Assembly: GCF_020687745.1 (NCBI RefSeq)
Contig: NZ_JAJEWK010000003.1
Coordinates: 1-64,000 of the forward strand
DNA: 64,000 nt
Direction of reading: 5' to 3'
DNA from: Chryseobacterium sp. MFBS3-17
Lineage (GTDB): Bacteria; Bacteroidota; Bacteroidia; Flavobacteriales; Weeksellaceae
Shown here: piece after piece, positions 6,879-14,900 of the stretch
How the letters are laid out: each line of letters opens with the position of its first letter
Numbering within the stretch: position 1 is the stretch's first letter
The notes under the pieces: generated by a model
The model's database searches: none
What the model was told of the DNA's origin: nothing
Seen by the model: only the letters and a program-made list of their open reading frames with translations
Position numbers and translations under genes: made by a program

Positions 6879-7397
6879 ATGGAAAATATTGACATTGAGA
6901 AAGTAGCAGTAAATGACATTGACCAATTACAAAAAATTGGACGACAAACTTTTTACGAAACATTTTCTGAAAGTAACACCGAAGAAAATATGGAAAGTTA
7001 TTTAGAAAATGGTTTTTCGACTGACAAATTAAAAACTGAACTTAATGACAAAAACGCAGAATTTTATTTTGCGAAAATTGACGAAAAAATAATTGGATAT
7101 TTAAAACTGAACTTCGGACAATCTCAAACCGAACTAAAAGACGACAAAGCTCTTGAAATTGAGAGAATTTATGTGCTTAAAGAATTTCACGGAAAAAAAG
7201 TTGGCCAAATTCTATATGACAAAGCAATCGAAATAGCCAAAAACAAAAATGCGGATTATGTTTGGTTAGGAGTTTGGGAAGAAAATCCGAGAGCAATAAA
7301 TTTTTATAAAAAGAATGGTTTTGTAGACTTTGACAAACACATTTTTAGATTAGGAGATGATGAACAGACTGATATAATGATGAAAAAGTTTTTGTAA
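6879..7397 (+). CDS. GNAT acetyltransferase, PaiA (spermidine acetyltransferase)-like
   Basis: The protein is 172 residues from the ATG at 6879; a longer frame upstream runs into palindrome L4 and is not used. The pattern fits the PaiA subgroup of GNAT enzymes: QTFYETFSESNTEENMESYL at the N-terminus, GYLKLNFGQSQTE, the EIERIYV strand, the acetyl-CoA loop HGKKVGQ, WLGVWEENPRAINFYKKNGF, and a C-terminal FRLGDDEQTDIMM. PaiA-type enzymes acetylate polyamines with acetyl-CoA in the cytoplasm. The substrate here is inferred. It is the first gene of a four-gene rightward run. Confidence 0.78.
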   Translation: MENIDIEKVAVNDIDQLQKIGRQTFYETFSESNTEENMESYLENGFSTDKLKTELNDKNAEFYFAKIDEKIIGYLKLNFGQSQTELKDDKALEIERIYVLKEFHGKKVGQILYDKAIEIAKNKNADYVWLGVWEENPRAINFYKKNGFVDFDKHIFRLGDDEQTDIMMKKFL

Positions 7398-7410
7398 AAA
7401 CGTATTGTAT

Positions 7411-7956
7411 ATGGAATTTAACATTCAACCTACATTAGAAAACGAAAAGCTAATCCTTTATCCTTTACAGGAAAAGGATTTTGAAGCTTTATATACCACA
7501 GCTTCTGACCCCAAAATATGGGAACAGCATCCCAATAAAGACCGTTGGAAAAAGGACATATTTAGAACATTCTTTGACGGAGCAATACAAAGCAAGGGAG
7601 CTTTTAAAATTGTAAACAAAGCTACAGAAAGCGTTATCGGCAGTACACGCTTTTACGATTATAACGAACAGGAAAACAGCATATTTATCGGTTATACGTT
7701 TTATGCGGTTGAGTATTGGGGAAAGGGCATCAATCAATTGGTAAAATCCACAATGCTGGACTATGTTTTTCAGTTTGTTTCAAAGGTGTATTTCCATATC
7801 GGAGCAGATAATATCCGCTCACAGATAGCCATCAGTCGTTTAGGTGCTGAAAAAGTTGCAGAACAGGAAGTAACTTATTTTGGCGAAGCTCCCAAACTGA
7901 ATTTTATGTACGAAATCAGTAAAGAAAAATGGAACAGGAAATTTAAAGCAGAATGA
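7411..7956 (+). CDS. GNAT acetyltransferase, RimJ/RimL-type
   Basis: This protein has 181 residues from the ATG at 7411; a TTG two codons upstream is also possible. The N-terminus LENEKLILYPLQEKDFEAL, the central strand SVIGSTRFYDY and the loop EYWGKGINQLVKSTMLDYVF place it in the RimJ/RimL (COG1670-like) branch of the GNAT fold. It overlaps the AAA ATPase gene by 4 bases. The substrate is unknown. Codon use is less A-rich than that of the preceding GNAT gene, so the three genes from here on may have arrived together. Confidence 0.75.
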   Translation: MEFNIQPTLENEKLILYPLQEKDFEALYTTASDPKIWEQHPNKDRWKKDIFRTFFDGAIQSKGAFKIVNKATESVIGSTRFYDYNEQENSIFIGYTFYAVEYWGKGINQLVKSTMLDYVFQFVSKVYFHIGADNIRSQIAISRLGAEKVAEQEVTYFGEAPKLNFMYEISKEKWNRKFKAE

Positions 7957-8675
7957 ACGTATTTGACCTTATTATAAACGACAAAGAACAGGTGTCATTA
8001 AACGATGTATTTCTTGATAAAGCCAACAAAGAGAAGTTTGGACAACTCATCAAGGAACATCAATATATTGAAGAATTGAGCCAATACGGACTGCCTGTAA
8101 ATAACAAAATATTGCTTCACGGCAGTTCGGGCTGTGGCAAGACGATGACCGCCAAAGCCATAGCACAGGCATTGGGTCAAAATATCCTGATACTCAATTT
8201 GAGCAATGTGGTTTGTTCTCGCATTGGCGAAACATCGCAGAATATCAAACAGGTATTTGATAAAGCAGGCAGGGAAAAAGCCGTTTTGTTTTTAGATGAA
8301 TTTGACCAGATAGGAAAAGCGAGGGGCAACGATGATAAAGACGTAGGCGAAATGCGGAGGTTGGTCAATACACTCATTCAGTTGATAGACTATTATCCTG
8401 AAAAAGCCCTTTTGCTATGTGCGACGAACCATCCCGAAATTATTGATACAGCTTTATTAAGGCGGTTTCAGTTGCGGATAAACTTTGAAATGCCTACACC
8501 CCAAATTTTAGACGAGTATTACAACAAGCTATTATCTCGATTTCCCGCAGAGTTACAGAACATAGAACGCAAATACAACATTTCATTTGCCGAAGCCAAA
8601 GACCATACGTTTACATCGGTAAAATCGGTACTGATAAAAGAACTGGAAGAAAAACAAAAAAATGTCGAAGTATGA
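7953..8675 (+). CDS. Small AAA ATPase
   Basis: This is a 240-residue AAA-family ATPase with Walker A GSSGCGKT (about residues 57-64), Walker B VLFLDEFDQIG (about 110-120), a sensor-1 ATN and a second-region arginine pair in LLRRFQ. It consists of one AAA module with a short N-terminal part, and no protease or helicase domain is attached. The start codon overlaps the previous stop (ATGA) and the stop overlaps the next start (ATGA). A chaperone or remodelling role is likely; the partner is unknown. Confidence 0.85.
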   Translation: MNVFDLIINDKEQVSLNDVFLDKANKEKFGQLIKEHQYIEELSQYGLPVNNKILLHGSSGCGKTMTAKAIAQALGQNILILNLSNVVCSRIGETSQNIKQVFDKAGREKAVLFLDEFDQIGKARGNDDKDVGEMRRLVNTLIQLIDYYPEKALLLCATNHPEIIDTALLRRFQLRINFEMPTPQILDEYYNKLLSRFPAELQNIERKYNISFAEAKDHTFTSVKSVLIKELEEKQKNVEV

Positions 8676-9406
8676 ACGAAGAAATTCTACAAAACATAGC
8701 CGTTATACAAGAGCGAATAAACAATGCTTGTAAAGAAAACGGCAGAAATCGCAATGATGTAAAATTGCTCTTGGCAACCAAAACCGTGCCTGCGGAGCGT
8801 ATCAAAATCGCTTTGCAGGCAGGGCAAACATTGATAGCCGAAAACAAGGTGCAGGAACTCAAAGAAAAATACGAAGCATTGAAAGATGTTCCGCATAGCA
8901 ATCATTTCATCGGACATTTGCAGACTAATAAAATCAAAGACCTTTTGAAATATGATGTTTCCTGTTTCCAATCGCTTGACCGTTTAGATTTGGCGGAAAA
9001 ATTACACCAACGCTTACTGTTTGAAAACAAAACCATAGAAGTACTAATACAGGTAAATACTTCTTTTGAAGAAAGCAAATTTGGCGCAAGCCCCGATAAT
9101 GCCATTGAATTGGTAAAACAGGTGGCACAGTTGGAAACCCTCAAAATAAAAGGGTTGATGACCATAGGTTTGTTTAGTTCCGAAACCAAAAAAGTACGTA
9201 AATGCTTTGGGTTGCTTAAAGATATTCAACAACAAATCGTTGCTTTAGAAATCCCAAACGTGGAAATGAAAGAGTTATCAATGGGAATGAGTAACGATTT
9301 GGAAACCGCCATTGCAGAGGGAGCAACCATTATAAGAGTAGGTACGGCTATTTTCGGACAAAGAATTTACCCCGACAGCTATTATTGGAACGAGGACATA
9401 AAATAA
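8672..9406 (+). CDS. YggS/PLPBP-family pyridoxal-phosphate protein
   Basis: This 244-residue protein has the alanine racemase N-terminal fold. LLLATKTVPAERI carries the PLP lysine, IAENKVQELKEKY, HFIGHLQTNKIKDLL and the phosphate-binding end SMGMSNDLETAIAEGATIIRVG all match the YggS family. The family binds PLP and affects vitamin B6 and amino acid homeostasis without a well-defined enzymatic reaction. The chromosome normally has its own copy, so this is probably an accessory paralogue translationally coupled to the AAA ATPase. Confidence 0.88.
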   Translation: MNEEILQNIAVIQERINNACKENGRNRNDVKLLLATKTVPAERIKIALQAGQTLIAENKVQELKEKYEALKDVPHSNHFIGHLQTNKIKDLLKYDVSCFQSLDRLDLAEKLHQRLLFENKTIEVLIQVNTSFEESKFGASPDNAIELVKQVAQLETLKIKGLMTIGLFSSETKKVRKCFGLLKDIQQQIVALEIPNVEMKELSMGMSNDLETAIAEGATIIRVGTAIFGQRIYPDSYYWNEDIK

Positions 9407-9466
9407 CTGTATGGACATATTTTAAAATGAACTTTTGATAAGTTAAAAACGGCAATCAGCGATTAG

Positions 9467-9588
9467 GAGACTGAAAGCGATAATCCTTTACAACGGATAG
9501 AAGCCGTGAATTATCACGCAATGCCGTCCGAAGTAATAGCTGCTGTTTATTTTAAAACGGACTTAATGAAAAGAATGGCAGCCTATAA
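9467..9588 (+). pseudogene. Remnant of an unidentified coding sequence
   Basis: A frame reading ETESDNPLQRIEAVNYH then AMPSEVIAAVYFKTDLMKRM runs up to the cassette 4 end, with an in-frame TAG just upstream after KTAISD. It has no start codon and continues only into the spacer repeat. It looks like the decayed end of a gene. I cannot name the family. Confidence 0.35.
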
Positions 9589-9600
9589 CAGCCGTCGCCG

Positions 9601-9937
9601 TTGCACAACCCCAATTTTCTGCAAATAATGGCCAAAATGCACGAAATATGACCTCTTCAGAAGCGATTTTGGGGAGGTTTTTATTTACAATGGGAAAATT
9701 ATTCGGGATTTCAGGTGGGCTTATACGCAGGCTGTGACGGTTCTGATGAGATGCTTTTGGCAAAACCACAAATTCATCCCTGGTACGGGTAGAATTTGGG
9801 CATTTCGGTGAACTTTTCGGGTAATACAATAAATCATTTCCATAACCAACTGGATAACAATGTTTTACACTATTATTTTCAACAAAAACCCGTCGCCATC
9901 AAAAAATTAGTTTAACTTTGGAAAAGGAGTTGTGCAA
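9601..9937 (+). repeat. 335-bp spacer repeat, copy C
   Basis: The ends are TTGCACAACCCC and GGAGTTGTGCAA. The terminator-like hairpin is ACCTCTTC (9651-9658) / GGGGAGGT (9671-9678) followed by TTTTTATTT. The outward -7 box is TAACTTTG (9913-9920). This copy belongs to the subtype with CTGCAAATAATGGCC near the left end, shared with D and E. Upstream, 9589-9600 is the short joint after cassette 4 (CAGCCGTCGCCG). Confidence 0.8.
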
Positions 9938-10065
9938 CAAGCACATTGGTTTGGCAATATGGCGGGTTCAGTGCTAAATTCAAGTTCAGTTTTTCAATTG
10001 GAGTTTTGTGGTAGGTTGACAGTTTTGTCCTCCGAGATCCCGCACGAACGCCAAGCACAGAACCG
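9938..10065 (+). repeat. attC-like palindrome L5; opens cassette 5 (10066-23110)
   Basis: The left arm is nearly identical to that of L4 (AAGCACATTGGTTTGGC, ATATGGCGGGTTC). The right arm has GATCCCGCACGAACGCCAAGC (about 10035-10055). Cassette 5 opens TTACAGGCAAGCGT and closes ACGCCAGCCTGTAA at 23097-23110. Twelve of fourteen bases are complementary, although the two tips are 13 kb apart. Confidence 0.7.
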
Positions 10066-10330
10066 TTACAGGCAAGCGTAAGAACAACCGTACTACTCAA
10101 CATTCACGACAAAACAGACAGTTTCGCTACAATTTGACACAGACAGACCCGAAAGGTTTTAAAAAATTTTCCCACCGCACATTTTAAAAAATAATTTCAG
10201 CTGACACACATTGGCACATTTGCAAACCGCACCAAGCCCACCCACCACCCACAGTTTGAAAAGAGCCAATTTTACCTGCCCTAACAACAAATTCATTTTT
10301 TTTGTAAAGAACTTGTTGAATTAAAAAGTT
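10066..10330. other. Non-coding leader of cassette 5
   Basis: No credible gene lies here. The first 90 bases are rich in ACA/GACA repeats, a style that recurs at the far end of the cassette (23025-23095). The middle has an unusual C-rich stretch (CCCACCCACCACCCAC, about 10237-10252). I suspect that the metal-resistance block was inserted into an older, smaller cassette here, but no duplication of a target site could be identified by eye. Confidence 0.4.
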
Positions 10331-10338
10331 TACTTACC

Positions 10339-10360
10339 TTTGCGAGTGAATACTAACTAA
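10339..10360 (+). promoter_or_regulatory. Promoter and putative TetR operator, copy 1
   Basis: A -7 box TACCTTTG (about 10335-10342) runs directly into GAGTGAATACTAACTAA. A 22-base stretch here is identical to 21913-21934. Its core AGTGAATACTAACT is an imperfect palindrome (10 of 14 positions symmetric) and lies just upstream of the tetR-like gene, as expected for autoregulation. Confidence 0.6.
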
Positions 10361-10382
10361 TATAAAATCAAATTAGACAAGT

Positions 10383-10973
10383 ATGCAAGAATTTACAGGC
10401 AGGCAAATTGAGATAATGGAAGCCGCAACCAACCGTATTTCAAAATATGGTATTCAGAATTTGACAATTAAAACATTGGCAGAGGATATTGGTTTGTCTG
10501 AACCTGCATTGTACCGACATTTCAAAAGTAAAAATGAAATATTATTGAGTTTACTTGAATATTTCAAAACAGAAATGAAAAACCGTATTCAGTCTATTTC
10601 TTTTAAACCGACAGACACGACTGCTGATGAATTAAGATCGATTTTTAATTCACAGCTACAAACTTTTACGAACAAACCAGCTATTGTGAGTGTCATTTTT
10701 GCAGAAAGCATTTTCCATTTTGATGAAAGTTTGAGTAATAAAGTGGCTGAAATTATGAATATGATGCAGGAATATGTGAAAGCAAACATAACAAAAGGTC
10801 AAGAAGAAGGGCAATACAATAAATTGATTGGAGCTTCTACCCTAACAACCATAATTATTGGCGGAATGAGAATGACCGTGCTGAAATGGAAATTATCAGG
10901 ACATAAATCAAATCTTGTTAAGGACGGAAAAACGGTCTTAGATGGAATTTTGAAAATGATTGAGAAAAATTAA
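10383..10973 (+). CDS. TetR/AcrR-family regulator
   Basis: This is a 196-residue repressor-type protein with an N-terminal helix-turn-helix (about residues 25-50: LTIKTLAEDIGLSEPALYRH) and a variable ligand-binding C-terminal domain. It is the first gene of the metal-resistance block, read from the promoter carrying the repeated operator-like site. The same site precedes the cupin gene at 21957, so this protein probably controls both ends of the block. The inducer is unknown. Confidence 0.85.
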   Translation: MQEFTGRQIEIMEAATNRISKYGIQNLTIKTLAEDIGLSEPALYRHFKSKNEILLSLLEYFKTEMKNRIQSISFKPTDTTADELRSIFNSQLQTFTNKPAIVSVIFAESIFHFDESLSNKVAEIMNMMQEYVKANITKGQEEGQYNKLIGASTLTTIIIGGMRMTVLKWKLSGHKSNLVKDGKTVLDGILKMIEKN

Positions 10974-10984
10974 AAATTAAGAAT

Positions 10985-11440
10985 ATGAAAAAAGTATTTG
11001 TTTTAGGAATTAGCGTTTTGTTTTTGTGGAGTTGTAATAATACAACTGAAAAATCAACCACACATCAGGAAACTGAAAACCACGCAGAACATCAACAAGA
11101 TGAAAGTTCTGAATCTATCGAACTCAACAATGGAGAAAAATGGTTGGTGAACGAAGAAATGAAGCCATTTGTAATGAAAGGGGAAGAATTGGTTAATGCC
11201 TATATTCAGGACGGAAAGACGGATTATAAAACGCTTGCCGAACAACTAAAAGACCAAAACACCCAGCTCATAAGAAGCTGTACGATGACAGGCAAAAGCC
11301 ACGACGAATTACACAAATGGCTACACCCGCACCTTGAAATAGTAAAAACGCTGGAAAGTGAAACCGATGAAGCAAAAGCTAATCAGATCGTTTTGAGTTT
11401 GCAAAAATCGTATCAGGACTACCATCATTATTTTAATTAG
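10985..11440 (+). CDS. Histidine-rich lipoprotein
   Basis: This 151-residue lipoprotein precursor has the signal peptide MKKVFVLGISVLFLWSC, with a lipobox cysteine at residue 17. A His/Glu-rich linker (HQETENHAEHQQDE) and a helical domain ending DYHHYFN follow. It lies 12 bases after tetR and upstream of the CusA-type pump. Small histidine-rich envelope proteins beside metal pumps plausibly bind or sense metal; that role is inferred from context. Confidence 0.65.
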   Translation: MKKVFVLGISVLFLWSCNNTTEKSTTHQETENHAEHQQDESSESIELNNGEKWLVNEEMKPFVMKGEELVNAYIQDGKTDYKTLAEQLKDQNTQLIRSCTMTGKSHDELHKWLHPHLEIVKTLESETDEAKANQIVLSLQKSYQDYHHYFN

Positions 11441-11494
11441 TCTAAATAGCTATTTGCTTAATAATCAAAAGAATCTGTTGATTATTTATTCAAA

Positions 11495-11518
11495 TTGTTT
11501 ATAGAACAAGTATCTTTG
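11495..11518 (+). promoter_or_regulatory. Bacteroidota-type promoter
   Basis: TTG (11495-11497) and TATCTTTG (11511-11518) resemble the Bacteroidota -33 and -7 boxes, although the spacing is shorter than usual. The predicted transcript start falls almost on the GTG start codon at 11523, suggesting a leaderless message for the next gene. Confidence 0.45.
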
Positions 11519-11522
11519 TAAT

Positions 11523-11912
11523 GTGAGAAGACTTTTGGCAATATTATTTCTCTTTACCTTTCTGAGTGCAAATACGGCATTCGGAGAGGTACTGAAATTG
11601 CCAATGTTGGTGCAACATTATATAGAGCATACACAAGAAGACAATAACACCTCGCTCTTCAATTTTTTAGTACAGCACTATACCGGAGACATCAACCACC
11701 ATCATCAAAGCGACCACAACCATCACGATAAATTACCGTTTAAAACAACTGATGGTCATTTTTCATCAATTGTTTCCATCGTGTCACCTCCGTTTTTTGT
11801 AATTACTCACAAAACCGTTGTAACGGCAGATCTAAAACTTCCTGCCTATAATCAGCAAAGCTATTCAAACGCATATCTGAACAGCATCTGGCAACCGCCA
11901 CGCTTTAGTTAA
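11523..11912 (+). CDS. Small exported histidine-rich protein
   Basis: The protein has 129 residues starting at GTG (VRRLLAILFLFTFLSANTAFG is a clean signal peptide). Later ATG codons would lose the signal. The mature part has a histidine cluster (HHHQSDHNHHD, about residues 60-71) suited to metal binding. Similar small proteins sit before CusA-type pumps in Bacteroidota. It precedes the pump gene by 80 bases. The function is inferred. Confidence 0.6.
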   Translation: MRRLLAILFLFTFLSANTAFGEVLKLPMLVQHYIEHTQEDNNTSLFNFLVQHYTGDINHHHQSDHNHHDKLPFKTTDGHFSSIVSIVSPPFFVITHKTVVTADLKLPAYNQQSYSNAYLNSIWQPPRFS

Positions 11913-11992
11913 TCATTTTTTGAATGAACGATAGGCTTTTTACTGTGCCTATCGCAATTGCACATTTCTCAAAACGATTAATTGAATGAATT

Positions 11993-14900
11993 ATGCTGAA
12001 TAAAATCATTGAGTTTTCAATAAAGAACAAACTCATCATAGGTCTGTTTGTACTTGCCCTTATTGGTTATGGAATTTATGAAGTTAGAAAGCTTCCAATT
12101 GATGCCGTCCCCGATATAACAAACAACCAAGTGCAGGTGATTACGGTAGCTCCTGCATTGGGTGCTCCCGATGTGGAACGCCTCATTACTTTCCCTATCG
12201 AACAGGTCAACAACAACATTCCGGGACTGATAGAACTCCGCAGTTTTTCACGCTTTGGATTGTCCGTGGTAACGATTGTTTTTGAAGATGATATCGACAT
12301 TTACTGGGCAAGACAACAGGTTTCTGAACGATTGCAACAGGCTCAGGAGCAAATCCCCAAAGGTGTTGGGACACCTGTCTTAGCACCCGTTACCACAGGA
12401 TTGGGCGAAATTTATCAATACACCGTTCGCCCGAAAAAAGGTTACGAAGACCAATACAATGTGATGGAATTACGAACCATTCAGGATTGGATTGTCCGGA
12501 GGCAATTGTTGGATGTAAAAGGCGTAGCCGAAGTGAGCAGTTTTGGCGGATACCTCAAGCAATACGAAGTAGCGGTCATTCCCGAAAAACTGATGGCATA
12601 CAATATTACCATTGGCGATGTATTCACTGCTTTGGAAACCAACAACCAGAATACGGGTGGCTCTTATATAGAAAAAGGTCCTACCATTTTATTTATCCGC
12701 AGCGAAGGATTAGTCGGCGGTATGGAAGATATTCGGAATATCGTCGTTAAAAATCTGCCCAACGGAATGCCATTATTAGTTCGTGATGTAGGCGAAGTCC
12801 GTCTGGGAAGTGCTCCACGATACGGAGCAATGACGTATAATGGCGAGCAGGAAGTATCTGGAGCGGTAGTGATGATGCTGAAAGGCGAAAACAGCAACGA
12901 AGTCATCAAAAACATCAAAGAACGCATTACCCAGATCGAGAAAACGCTGCCCGAAGGTGTTATGATTGATGCTTTTCTGGACCGTACCAAAATGGTAAAC
13001 AATTCCATCAGTACCGTAACCACTAATCTGCTGGAGGGGGCTTTGATCGTGGTTTTTGTGTTGGTGTTGTTTCTGGGCAATTTTAGGGCAGGATTGCTCG
13101 TAGCTTCGGTCATTCCGTTGTCTATGTTGTTTGCGATAATCCTGATGAACACCTTTGGCGTGAGTGGTAACCTGATGAGCTTGGGAGCCTTGGATTTCGG
13201 ATTGATTGTGGATGGAGCTGTGATTATCGTGGAAGCGGTTTTACACAAGCTATCCCACAGTAAAGTATTTAAAAATGTCAATAAACTTACACAGTCCGAA
13301 ATGGACGAAGAGGTGAAAACTTCTGCATCGGGAATGATGAACGCAGCTGTTTTCGGACAGATTATCATCCTGATCGTTTATCTGCCCATTTTTACCCTGC
13401 GGGGCATTGAAGGAAAAATGTTTATGCCGATGGCACAGACCGTAGTTTTTGCTTTGCTCGGTGCTTTCCTGCTTTCACTCACTTATATTCCGATGATGAG
13501 TTCCCTGGTTTTGAGCAAAAAAATCTCGCACAAAACCACATTTTCGGATAGGATGATGAACCGTTTGGAACGTTTTTATCAAAAATACCTGACCAAAATA
13601 TTACGTCGTCAAAAAATGGTTTTGGCAACTGTTTTAGGATTGTTTGCGGTTGCCGTTTTCATATTCACAAGATTAGGCGGAGAATTTATACCGGCATTGC
13701 CCGAGGGCGATTTTGCAGTGGACACCCGGGTTTTGCCGGGTAGTAATCTGAATACTTCGGTTGAAGCGGTCTCAAAAGCATCTGAAATTATCCTCGAAAA
13801 TTTCCCGGAAGTGGAAAAAGTAGTCGGAAAAACAGGAAGCAGTGAAGTGCCAACCGATCCGATGGCGGTGGACGCATCAGATATGATGATTATTTTGAAA
13901 CCACGCAAAGAATGGACTTCCGCTAAAACCTATACCGAACTGGAAGCTAAAATGTCCGCAGCCTTGGAAGCCTTGCCGGGCGTTTCTTTCGGTTTTCAAT
14001 ATCCTGTGAATATGCGTTTTAACGAACTGATGTCCGGAGCGAGGCAGGATGTGGTGGTGAAAATCTTTGGTGAGGATTTGGATACACTGGCAACTTATGC
14101 AGCTCAATTGGGGAGATTAAGTAATTCAGTAGAAGGCAGTGAGGCGGTTTATGTAGAATCCATAACCGGAATGCCCCAAATAGTGATTGATTACAATCGC
14201 ACTACTATTGCACAATACGGTTTGAACATCAGCGATATTAACCGGGTGGTTAATGCCGCTTTTGCCGGAGAAAGCAGCGGAATGGTTTACGAAGGCGAAA
14301 GACGTTTTGATTTGGTGGTGCGTTTGGCGGGTGAGAAACGGAAAAATTTAGAAGATGTCCGGCAACTATTGATTACTACACCACAAGGGGTACAAATTCC
14401 GTTGAGTACTGTTGCCAATGTGGACATTGTGGAGGGACCCAACCAAATCCAACGGGATAATTCGCAACGCAGAATTATTGTAGGGTTTAATGTTCGGGGC
14501 AGAGATATCCAAAGCACAGTAAGTGAATTGCAGCAAAAGGTGGAAGAACAGATAAAACTGCCTCCGGGGTATTACATCACCTATGGCGGAGCTTTTGAGA
14601 ATTTAGAAGCGGCAAAAGACCGGCTATATGTTGCCGTTCCGCTTGCTTTGGCACTTATTTTCCTGCTGCTGTACTTTGCCTTTGGTTCGGTGAAACAAGG
14701 CTTGCTTATATACAGCACAATTCCACTTTCGACCATCGGGGGAATTTTCGCACTGGCAATCAGAGATATTTCATTCAGTGTCAGTGCCGGCATTGGTTTT
14801 ATCGCTTTGTTTGGTGTGGCGGTGCTCAACGGAATTGTTTTGATGGCAGAGTTTAACCGGTTGACAAAGCAAGGTTATACAAACCTGAAACGCATCGTGA

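Noticed and set aside
9563-9829. Conserved minus-strand ORF in the 335-bp repeats (also at 6237-6605, 23016-23351 and 26933-27193), reading PKSSPKCPNSTRTRDEFVVL
   Set aside because: The frame is similar because the DNA repeat is conserved, not the protein. It runs across the cassette joints into unrelated sequence and overlaps the terminator and promoter signals.
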